A stretch of DNA of 6,447 bases, taken from Acidobacteriota bacterium (GTDB taxonomy: Bacteria > Acidobacteriota > Terriglobia > UBA7540). Positions 1-5,655 of the stretch are shown here, in pieces; position 1 is the first letter of the stretch, and the number at the start of each line of letters is the position of its first letter. Location: contig JAJYJL010000400.1 of the NCBI GenBank assembly GCA_021789565.1, forward strand, positions 770 through 7,216, in the 5' to 3' direction. The translations under genes were made by a program, and so were the position numbers. Under the pieces are notes generated by a model that ran no database searches, had not been told where the DNA came from, and saw only the letters and a program-made list of their open reading frames with translations.

Positions 1-1
1 C

Positions 2-907
2 AAGGGATTCAGCACGGCCGGATTGGAGCCCGGCGACCTTCTGCTCAGCGTGGGTGAGGAAGAAGTACACCCTCCAAAGCAGCCGGTTTTCAAGATGGGC
101 CAGACGACACAGATTTCTGTCCTCAAGCACAATGGTAAAGAAGCGTCTGTGACTTTGGATGTCCCATCGCCGAAAATGAAGAAGCACCCTGTCACTCCCC
201 CACAAGCTGTCGTCTTCTGGAAGCTGGACGACGGAATCGGCTTGCTTCGGGTGACGATGTTTCCTGGAATCGTGGGGATAGATTTCGCTCGCGACATTGA
301 TCGCGCGATTCGGGAGCTGAAATGCGACCGTCTGATTGTGGACATGCGGGGAAACACCGGCGGCGGCATTGGCGGCTTGCGGCTGATGAGTTACCTTACC
401 CCCGATAAGAAACCGGTGGGGTATAGCCTATCCCGCACGAGAGCTGAAAAGGGATACAACAAAGAATCGCTTCCACGCTTTGGACGAATACCGGATTCGA
501 AGCTTGCGCTCCTATTGCTCGCGGTGCGCTTTGCGCGAGTCGGGGGATCGGTTGCGGTCGTCACAGAAGGGCTTGGGCCTCAAGCTTTCCACGGACGTGT
601 GGTGATGCTCGTAAATCATCACTCAGCGAGTGCGGCAGAAATTGTGGCCGGGTTTGCAGCTGAAAACAAATTGGCAACAATTGTCGGAACGAAGACAGCG
701 GGCCGCTTGATGAGCGGCAGCGCCTATAAAGTCGGCCACGGGTACGTTCTCGGATTGCCTGTCGGCGCCTTTTATACCTGGCAAGGCACACTGCTCGAAG
801 GCAAGGGCATACAGCCTGACGTAGAAGTAAAGCAGACCTACGACTCCCTCAAAGCCGGCCAAGATCTGCAGATGGGAAAAGCGCTGGAAGTGGCTCGGTC
901 ATTTTAG
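2..907 (+). CDS. PDZ domain-containing S41 family serine peptidase, C-terminal part (5' end outside window)
   Basis: This is the C-terminal 301 residues of a carboxyl-terminal-processing-type peptidase. The frame is open from base 2. The first in-frame start-like codon (TTG at 23) lies inside a PDZ motif (GFSTAGLEPGDLLLSV), so it is not the true start. After the PDZ segment (about residues 1-60) comes the S41 fold: an RGNTGG glycine turn at visible residues 116-121, the nucleophile motif SASAAE with the probable catalytic Ser at residue 210 (codon 629-631), and a typical S41 ending (GKGIQPDVEV). S41 enzymes usually act in the periplasm or cell envelope and cleave near protein C-termini; the signal peptide would be upstream of the window. 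In Prc/CtpA the catalytic Lys lies 25 residues after the Ser, but here that position is Arg 235 (TAGR), so the catalytic mechanism is uncertain. The substrate cannot be told. The stop is TAG at 905-907, and no clear terminator follows. Confidence 0.9.
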   Translation, partial: KGFSTAGLEPGDLLLSVGEEEVHPPKQPVFKMGQTTQISVLKHNGKEASVTLDVPSPKMKKHPVTPPQAVVFWKLDDGIGLLRVTMFPGIVGIDFARDIDRAIRELKCDRLIVDMRGNTGGGIGGLRLMSYLTPDKKPVGYSLSRTRAEKGYNKESLPRFGRIPDSKLALLLLAVRFARVGGSVAVVTEGLGPQAFHGRVVMLVNHHSASAAEIVAGFAAENKLATIVGTKTAGRLMSGSAYKVGHGYVLGLPVGAFYTWQGTLLEGKGIQPDVEVKQTYDSLKAGQDLQMGKALEVARSF

Positions 908-1048
908 AAGGCATCGGATCTGTCCGCCAGAAACGGCCAGTATCACCCGACGCCCCTCTGAGTGGTAGCAATTGCGGCTCGAAAGACTGACTTCCTCTCC
1001 ATCTCGGACGTCCCTAAAACGTAGCGTCTGATGGTCGTTTGGTCGGCG

Positions 1049-1054
1049 TATAAT
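1049..1054 (+). promoter_or_regulatory. Perfect TATAAT -10 box just upstream of the zinc-ribbon gene
   Basis: A consensus -10 hexamer ends 9 bp before the ATG at 1064, which puts the expected transcription start at about 1061. No convincing -35 hexamer is seen at 16-18 bp spacing (the bases there are GTCTGA/TCTGAT), and there is no TGn extension. If used, it would give an mRNA with a leader of only about 0-4 nt. Confidence 0.5.
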
Positions 1055-1063
1055 CGTGTTGCC

Positions 1064-1219
1064 ATGCCAAAGACGAGCCAAGCGGGTGACAAATGCCCGC
1101 AGTGCGGCAAGGGCGACCTGCTTGTTTCCTCAAGCGGCCAAAACTTGGTGTGTCCGAAGTGCGGGCGGATTGTGACGCTTCGCGCACTGGAAGCCCCCAG
1201 AGTCAAGCCGAAACCTTAA
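1064..1219 (+). CDS. Small four-cysteine zinc-ribbon protein, 51 aa
   Basis: This encodes a basic 51-residue protein with two CPxCG knuckles, Cys11/Cys14 and Cys30/Cys33, separated by 15 residues. That is a classic zinc-ribbon arrangement that would bind one Zn ion. The short tail is rich in Pro and Lys. An in-frame ATG at 1031 would add 11 residues, but it lies upstream of the TATAAT box at 1049-1054. The ATG at 1064 is therefore preferred, although it has no Shine-Dalgarno sequence. The function is unknown: such ribbons occur in small nucleic-acid-binding or protein-binding proteins, and nothing here decides which. It stands alone between the peptidase and the padR promoter, which begins 14 bp after its stop, so it is probably monocistronic. 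A transcription start at the -10 box would make it leaderless or almost so. Confidence 0.7.
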   Translation: MPKTSQAGDKCPQCGKGDLLVSSSGQNLVCPKCGRIVTLRALEAPRVKPKP

Positions 1220-1233
1220 TGGACAGATAGCAA

Positions 1234-1262
1234 TTGAAAATTGCCCCTGAAGGTGCTAACCT
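1234..1262 (+). promoter_or_regulatory. Sigma-70-type promoter of the padR-permease operon
   Basis: The -35 box is TTGAAA (1234-1239). After a 17-bp spacer comes the -10 box TAACCT (1257-1262), preceded by TGC, which makes an extended -10. The predicted start is near 1269. The -35 box lies inside a small perfect-arm inverted repeat, CAATT-gaa-AATTG (1231-1243). The palindrome at 1273-1289 starts only a few bases after the predicted start site. Confidence 0.55.
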
Positions 1263-1272
1263 CTGGCTGGTT

Positions 1273-1289
1273 ACATAGTCTAACTATGT
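1273..1289 (+). promoter_or_regulatory. Palindromic operator candidate for PadR autoregulation
   Basis: ACATAGT-CTA-ACTATGT is an inverted repeat with perfect 7-bp arms. Beyond one mismatched pair, symmetry resumes with GT at 1269-1270 and AC at 1291-1292. It lies between the predicted transcription start (about 1269) and the padR ribosome binding site (GGAGG, 1293-1297), where a bound dimer would block transcription. PadR proteins are known to bind dyads containing ATGT/ACAT half-sites, usually in their own promoters; here the half-sites read ACAT...ATGT. That the PadR downstream binds here is inference. Confidence 0.6.
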
Positions 1290-1304
1290 GACGGAGGCTT
1301 TGGA

Positions 1305-1634
1305 ATGCATCAGGACGAAATCCCCCCTGGCACGCTCTACTTGCTGATCCTCAAAGCCCTGGCGCGTGGCGGCGAGTTGCATGGCTATGAAATCGCCCGC
1401 TGGATTGAGCAAGTGTCCGACGACGTTCTGCAGGTTGAAGAAGGCTCGCTCTATCCCGCTCTGCAGCGGATGCTGGTCAAGGGCTGGGTGAAGGCGAAAT
1501 GGGGCGTGACAGCCGGGAATCGCCGGGCGCGGTATTACCGACTCACGCCGCTCGGCCGGAAGCAGCTAGAGGTTGAAGTGTCGCAGTTCAATCGGGTTGT
1601 GCAAGCCATCACTCGGGCAATTCAGACCGCATGA
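1305..1634 (+). CDS. PadR family transcriptional regulator (acidobacterial type), 109 aa
   Basis: This is a winged-helix DNA-binding repressor of the short PadR class. PadR signatures run in order: PGTLYLLILKAL (helix 1, about residues 8-19), HGYEIARWIE (about 26-35), the recognition-helix region EEGSLYPALQRM (about 45-56), and a beta-wing NRRARYYRLTPLGR (about 72-85) leading into a C-terminal dimerisation helix. The length matches the acidobacterial PadR subgroup that is typically paired with orphan duplicated permeases. The start is ATG, with GGAGG 7 nt upstream. It is first in a two-gene operon with the permease 12 bp downstream, and a palindrome in its leader suggests autoregulation. The ligand is unknown. 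No effector-binding residues can be identified, so whether it senses the permease substrate is open. Confidence 0.92.
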   Translation: MHQDEIPPGTLYLLILKALARGGELHGYEIARWIEQVSDDVLQVEEGSLYPALQRMLVKGWVKAKWGVTAGNRRARYYRLTPLGRKQLEVEVSQFNRVVQAITRAIQTA

Positions 1635-1646
1635 GGTGTGCCCGCA

Positions 1647-4352
1647 ATGAGTTTGTTAGAAGAATTGGCCCGAAGACTCTTGATGCTCTTTCGCCGTAGG
1701 CGATTCCATGTCGATCTTGAAGAAGAGATGCGCCTGCATCGAGAACTGCGCGAGCGGGAGAAAATCGCAGAAGGCATGCCGTCGCAGGAAGCCCATTACG
1801 CGGTCAGCCGGCGATTCGGAAATGACCTCGCACTTCGAGAGAGGAGCCAAGAAATGTGGGGATGGAATTGGCTTGAAACCTTTCTTCAAGATGTCCGCTA
1901 CGGCCTGCGGCAGTTGCGGCGCAATCCCGGCTTCACGATTGTTGCCATTCTCACGCTCGCCCTCGGCATCGGCGCGAACACGGCTATTTTCAGCGTTGTG
2001 AATGCCGTACTCCTGCAGCCATTGCCCTTCAGAAATCCTTCGCGTCTTATAGTGCTCCATGAGGGAGTCCCAAAGGAAGGCTTCCCGAAGATGGGTTTTT
2101 CGCCACCGGATTTCGCCGTGTTTGAGCGGAACCAGAAGTCCTTCAGTGCAATAGCCGCATTTCATGATGAACACGTAGATATTTCCGGCCAAGGCGAGCC
2201 AGAACGCGTTGTGGCTGCGCGAATTTCTGCGTCATTGTTTCCAATGCTCGGAGTGGGACCAAAGCTGGGCAGGACGTTCACTCCGCAAGAGGACACGCCA
2301 GGAGACAAACTCGTGATTCTCAGCTACGCATTTTGGGAGCATCGCTACGGGGGCGAGCCAGGCATTGTCGGCCGGACTATCCAAATCGACCGCCAGCCTT
2401 ACACTGTCATTGGTGTGATGCCGCAGGATTTCGAGTTCCCGCTACGCGGGTTGCAGGATAATAACTCCGCGGCCGCCCTCTGGGTGCCGATTGCGTTTAC
2501 GCCCAGAGAATTAAGCGGTTGGGGTGGGTTGTACGTCTTTAGCGTGATCGGGCGCCTGCAACCCGGTGTGACTTTGGGTCGGGCTCGAAGCGAAGCCGAC
2601 TCCCTCTCAAAGGTTCTGGTGGAGAGATATCCCCCTGCCATCGCAGGCTGGGTTCGCCAAGGACAACTCAATATTACAGCCGGTCCGTTGCAGGACGAAG
2701 CAGTCGGCCCAGTGCGCGCATTACTGCTCGTTTTAATGGGTGCAGTGGGCTTTGTCTTAATGATCGCTTGTGCGAATATCTCGACCCTGCTCGTATCGCG
2801 AGCCGCCGCGCGACAGAGGAAGATTGCCGTCCGGGCTACGCTCGGGGCCACGAAGTTTCGGTTGATGCGCCAGATGGTAACCGAGAGCATCGTGCTGGGG
2901 GTCGGCGGCGGGGCGGTCGGTTTGATTCTTGCATTCTACGGTCGAAATCTCGTCCTGGCTCTCGTTCCACCGAGCATTCCTTTGCCGCGCCACGTTCCAC
3001 TGGATGGGGGAGTGCTGGCGTTCACATTTGTCATGTCCGTTGTAGCTGCACTTCTCTTCGGGATGGCTCCGGCATTCCTCGTATCGGCCGGGTCGGTTCA
3101 AGGGGGTTTGAGGAAAGGCGGCCGTGGCGGAACGGCTGGGGGTTTACATCGTGTTCAGGGATTTTTCGTGGTATCTGAATATGTTCTGGCGTTGATTTTG
3201 GTCGTCGGTGCGGGAATCCTGATCCGTAGCTTCGGCAAGCTCCTCGAAACCAGTCCAGGCTTCCGGCCCGACCACGTGCTTACCGCCAATATTCCTCTTC
3301 CCCGCCAAGCCTATTCCCAGGCGTCTCAGGTAACGGGTTTCTACAAGGGATTGCTTGACCGGGTTTCGAGTTTGCCCGGTGTCGAGGCGGCGGCGCTTTC
3401 AAGCGATTTGCCCCTCCGCAGCAAAGGAGGCGTCTCAATCACCATCGAAGGTGTCGGTAATGGCGAGGCAAACACTCCTCCCCAGGCGATAGTCCAATCC
3501 TGGGTGCTCGGAGATTATTTTCGGACGATGAGCATACCCCTTTTGCGGGGGCGGTGGTTCACTTCGGAGGATCGCCTCGGATCTCAGCCGGTTGCTATCG
3601 TGAGTCTCTCCATGGCTCGCAAGTTTTGGCCGCAACAGAGCGCCATTGGGAAGCACATCCGATGGGGCGTGAAAGCACCGTGGCAAACGATCATAGGCAT
3701 TGTGGGCAATGTGAGCCAGGGGCCATTGAGCCAACCGTTGGCTCCCCATGTCTATCGGCCGTACAGGCAACTGCCGGGGCCCTTCCTCGAAAATGACCCG
3801 TTTGGTGAGTGGCACGCAATGAACCTTGCGGTGCGCACCCGGACTGAGCCGGCTTCGTTGACCTCTGCTATTGTCGCTCAAGTCCATTCGCTCGACTCCG
3901 ACTTGGCCGTGGCGAACATTCAGACAATGACTCATGTGATCCGATCTTCGCATGCCGGTCCTCGGTTCAATACAATTCTGGTTGCCGCCCTTGCGGGTTT
4001 GGCACTATTCCTGGCAGCTATCGGAGTTTATGGTGTCCTCGCATATGCCGTTGCTCAACGCACAAACGAAATTGGCATCCGCATGGCGCTCGGCGCACAG
4101 AAAAGCGATGTGCTGAAGATGATCGTTGGGCAGGGAATGAAACTGGCGCTCATCGGCGTTGGCATCGGGATCGTCGGCGCACTCGGTCTCACGCACTTCC
4201 TGTCGGGCCTGCTCTATGGCGTCAAGCCCACTGACCCGCTGACATTCATCGCCGTTTCGCTGATTTTGATTGCCGTTGCGCTGGTCGCTTGTTACATCCC
4301 CGCCCGCCGCGCGGCGAAGGTGGACCCGATGGTGGCCTTACGTTACGAATGA
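1647..4352 (+). CDS. ADOP-type duplicated FtsX/MacB-like ABC transporter permease, 901 aa
   Basis: This is an inner-membrane permease with two MacB-like halves on one chain. The start is taken as ATG 1647, because GAGGTG (1633-1638), overlapping the padR stop, lies 8 nt upstream. The GTG at 1638 would add three residues but lies within the SD. Residues 1-80 form the charged cytoplasmic prefix typical of these permeases (GMPSQEAHYAVSRRFG). TM1 is about 97-121, the first periplasmic core about 125-350, and the first FtsX domain has TMs at about 358-380, 412-434 and 455-477. A second unit begins near TM 504-528, followed by the second periplasmic core (about 545-765, GDYFRTMSIPLLRGRWF) and the final FtsX domain with TMs at about 775-800, 833-855 and 866-885. 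The coupling motif NEIGIRMALGA and the PARRAAKVDPMVALRYE end are canonical. The first-half coupling motif reads RKIAVRATLGA, with Lys where Glu is usual. No ATPase gene is present, as expected for ADOP. The substrate is unknown: mechanotransmission or efflux is inferred from MacB, and transport without an ATPase is unproven. Confidence 0.93.
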   Translation: MSLLEELARRLLMLFRRRRFHVDLEEEMRLHRELREREKIAEGMPSQEAHYAVSRRFGNDLALRERSQEMWGWNWLETFLQDVRYGLRQLRRNPGFTIVAILTLALGIGANTAIFSVVNAVLLQPLPFRNPSRLIVLHEGVPKEGFPKMGFSPPDFAVFERNQKSFSAIAAFHDEHVDISGQGEPERVVAARISASLFPMLGVGPKLGRTFTPQEDTPGDKLVILSYAFWEHRYGGEPGIVGRTIQIDRQPYTVIGVMPQDFEFPLRGLQDNNSAAALWVPIAFTPRELSGWGGLYVFSVIGRLQPGVTLGRARSEADSLSKVLVERYPPAIAGWVRQGQLNITAGPLQDEAVGPVRALLLVLMGAVGFVLMIACANISTLLVSRAAARQRKIAVRATLGATKFRLMRQMVTESIVLGVGGGAVGLILAFYGRNLVLALVPPSIPLPRHVPLDGGVLAFTFVMSVVAALLFGMAPAFLVSAGSVQGGLRKGGRGGTAGGLHRVQGFFVVSEYVLALILVVGAGILIRSFGKLLETSPGFRPDHVLTANIPLPRQAYSQASQVTGFYKGLLDRVSSLPGVEAAALSSDLPLRSKGGVSITIEGVGNGEANTPPQAIVQSWVLGDYFRTMSIPLLRGRWFTSEDRLGSQPVAIVSLSMARKFWPQQSAIGKHIRWGVKAPWQTIIGIVGNVSQGPLSQPLAPHVYRPYRQLPGPFLENDPFGEWHAMNLAVRTRTEPASLTSAIVAQVHSLDSDLAVANIQTMTHVIRSSHAGPRFNTILVAALAGLALFLAAIGVYGVLAYAVAQRTNEIGIRMALGAQKSDVLKMIVGQGMKLALIGVGIGIVGALGLTHFLSGLLYGVKPTDPLTFIAVSLILIAVALVACYIPARRAAKVDPMVALRYE

Positions 4353-4446
4353 TTGTTTTCCTCAAGATTTCGGCGTTGCGCTCGACGAAGACACGTTAAT
4401 GCTAAGCCGTCGCGTTAACGGACTTTGTCAAAATTAAGGCGCGACC

Positions 4447-4473
4447 GACCCGGATCCGTAACCTTCACGGGTC
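4447..4473 (-). terminator. Weak hairpin at the end of the anti-sigma remnant, possible terminator
   Basis: GACCCG (4447-4452) and CGGGTC (4468-4473) are perfect 6-bp arms around a 15-nt loop, and a partly competing 7-bp stem (4453-4459 with 4467-4473) also exists. On the minus strand the stem overlaps the stop codon of the remnant and is followed about 12 nt later by a T-rich TTAATTTT. There is no T-run directly behind the stem, so this is at best a weak or decayed terminator. Confidence 0.22.
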
Positions 4474-4564
4474 AGGGCACAATCGCCGGAAATTCCTGCC
4501 AGTCCCAATTATCCTTGCGGATGTGCAAAATATACTGGCCGTCTTTCAGACCACACTAATCCAG
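4472..4564 (-). pseudogene. Remnant of a paralogous anti-sigma factor gene (C-terminal end only)
   Basis: Read on the minus strand, 4549-4472 encodes 25 residues (LKDGQYILHIRKDNWDWQEF, then PAIVP) and a TGA stop. They align without gaps to the last 25 residues of the intact membrane anti-sigma gene upstream (LKAGDYSLAIRKTGWEWREF, then PAVVP), with 16 identities and the same end point. Most differences between the two DNA copies keep the same or a similar residue, so the copies diverged under protein-level selection. Five codons further upstream (4564-4550) read L-D-stop-C-G against L-D-C-S-N, so an in-frame TAG interrupts the match. Further up in the same frame are another stop (TAG, 4600-4598) and the stretch LLDLTQLLGQP (4633-4601), a possible but weak match to IDLSQWLLLRGPEQP of the intact protein. 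No start codon or TM segment remains in this frame. It is probably an internally deleted tandem duplicate, perhaps once joined to the ZAS gene at 4644-4880. Confidence 0.72.
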
Positions 4565-4643
4565 ACCAGGAGCCGCCGACGATTGCAACGACTCCTTCTA
4601 CGGTTGCCCCAGCAATTGCGTGAGGTCGAGTAAACGTGAATCT

Positions 4644-4880
4644 TCACTTTCGGGACTGTTGCTTTCGATATGTCGCTAGCAGTTCTTCTCTTGCTTTCGC
4701 GGACAACGGCGATGGTTTCGGCAGTTTGCCCAGCGCGGCGGTCATTTGCACCGAGTGTTCGAAATACGTGCGGCAGTTGTCGCAGGTTGCGAGATGCGCC
4801 TGGATTTCCTGGGCTTCAGATGACGGAAGAACGCCCTCAAAGTAGTCCGTGATTCGTTCGACAGCCTCTTTGCACTTCAT
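4644..4880 (-). CDS. Soluble ZAS/zf-HC2 domain protein, putative anti-sigma factor, 78 aa
   Basis: This encodes a 78-residue protein made almost wholly of a zinc-binding anti-sigma (ZAS, zf-HC2) domain. The ligands Cys3, His29, Cys33 and Cys36 (H-x3-C-x2-C) are all present, followed by a helix ending in LSAKAREELLATYRKQ. No TM segment or extracytoplasmic part is encoded before the TGA. The start is ATG 4880, with GAGGG (plus-strand 4889-4893) 8 nt upstream. It aligns along its length with the N-terminal part of the preceding membrane anti-sigma factor, and the zinc-ligand spacing is identical. ZAS domains bind and inhibit ECF sigma factors, some with redox control through the zinc thiolates. 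It lies 87 bp downstream of the membrane anti-sigma gene, probably in the same operon. Stand-alone ZAS proteins of about 80 residues are common, so it may be complete. However, the remnant directly downstream means it could also be the surviving head of a truncated longer gene. Confidence 0.82.
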   Translation of the reverse strand: MKCKEAVERITDYFEGVLPSSEAQEIQAHLATCDNCRTYFEHSVQMTAALGKLPKPSPLSAKAREELLATYRKQQSRK

Positions 4881-4967
4881 GGCTTTGACCCTCGTTTCCC
4901 GATTCCTATCGTGACCGAACTATGCCAAAAATAAGGCCGAACAATCCTGAACTCTTTTCTTCACAAC

Positions 4968-5651
4968 TTACGGAACGACTGCGGGAAATTCCCGCCACTC
5001 CCAGCCGGTTTTTCGGATAGCTAAGGAATAGTCGCCAGCTTTCAGGTTGCTGCAGTCCAACCGCAGGTGAAGTGTCGTGATGTGATTTTCGAACTTCCCC
5101 TCCGCTTTTGCCTCAACAAGCGTTGTTCCGCCGCGTCGCACAGCTACTTGATATTCTCCCGGCTCGTTGCCGAGAGGAAGAAGAATCGTCAGATTCAGCG
5201 GCGCGCGCTCGAGCTGAACCGGCTTATGGGTGGGCTGTTCCGGGCCACGCAAGAGAAGCCACTGGCTGAGGTCAATCGTGAGATTTCTCGGGGTTTTAAT
5301 TTCAGACCGCTGATGAATCCATACACCGCCGATGATCACGCCAATTACCACTACGGCTGCGACAGGAGCAAGTTTCCGATACCATTCCTTCGCGGCACTT
5401 GGTTTCCTTAGCACCCGCGCCTGTAAATTGTCAAAGAACTCCCCTTGGGTTTGAGCAGCTTGTGTGCGCCATTCGTCACTCAGCTTTGCGCCCAGATTGT
5501 GCGAGGCCCCGATCAGAGCCCGCATCTCTCTGAGATACTTCTGGCAAGTGGGGCATCTCTCAAGATGCGCTTCATAGTCCTGCCGCTTGGCCGAGCTTAG
5601 GGCTTCTTCAAGATAGTCGGTCGTAAGCCCTTCAAGTTCTTTACAGGTCAT
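4968..5651 (-). CDS. Membrane anti-sigma factor: zf-HC2 domain, one TM segment, extracytoplasmic beta-type domain, 227 aa
   Basis: This is the probable anti-sigma factor for the ECF sigma gene just upstream. The ATG at 5651, 4 bp after the sigma stop, gives the canonical MTCKE start of ZAS proteins. A TTG at 5711 would extend the frame back into the sigma gene and is rejected. Residues 1-45 form the cytoplasmic zinc-binding domain, with Cys3, His29, Cys33 and Cys36. A helical linker follows, then one TM helix at about 93-113 (PVAAVVVIGVIIGGVWI). The rest (about 118-227) should lie outside the membrane. It is rich in beta-prone stretches (LNLTILLPLG, GEYQVAVRRGG, TTLHLRL, GDYSLAIR), which suggests a beta-sandwich sensor or binding domain of a kind seen in other acidobacterial anti-sigma proteins; its ligand is unknown. 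No good Shine-Dalgarno sequence precedes the ATG, so translation is probably coupled to the sigma gene. The C-terminal end is duplicated in the remnant downstream. Confidence 0.88.
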   Translation of the reverse strand: MTCKELEGLTTDYLEEALSSAKRQDYEAHLERCPTCQKYLREMRALIGASHNLGAKLSDEWRTQAAQTQGEFFDNLQARVLRKPSAAKEWYRKLAPVAAVVVIGVIIGGVWIHQRSEIKTPRNLTIDLSQWLLLRGPEQPTHKPVQLERAPLNLTILLPLGNEPGEYQVAVRRGGTTLVEAKAEGKFENHITTLHLRLDCSNLKAGDYSLAIRKTGWEWREFPAVVP

Positions 5652-5655
5652 AAGA

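Noticed and set aside
908..1030. Possible small hairpin CGGA-TCTG-TCCG after the peptidase gene
   Set aside because: A 4-bp stem with no T-run is expected by chance.
943..1206. Minus-strand open frame of 87 codons opposite the zinc-ribbon gene
   Set aside because: It is a shadow: the opposite strand has the CPxCG knuckles and a -10 box, while this frame has no recognisable motif or ribosome binding site.
1656..2192. Minus-strand open frame of 178 codons inside the permease gene
   Set aside because: It lies wholly within well-matched permease coding sequence on the other strand and its product resembles nothing I recognise.
3435..3953. Minus-strand open frame of 172 codons inside the permease gene
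   Set aside because: It is antisense to the conserved second periplasmic core, with no motif and no promoter seen.
4384..4420. CGTTAA...TTAACG repeat downstream of the permease, considered as its terminator
   Set aside because: The arms are only 6 bp around a long loop and no T-run follows, so I cannot support a terminator here.
4636..4852. Plus-strand open frames over the small ZAS gene
   Set aside because: They are antisense to a gene with all four zinc ligands and a good ribosome binding site.
4981..4995. Perfect inverted repeat GCGGGAAATTCCCGC near the end of the membrane anti-sigma gene, considered as a terminator
   Set aside because: It lies within the last codons (REFPA), has a 3-nt loop and no T-run after it on the minus strand; it is better explained by codon choice.
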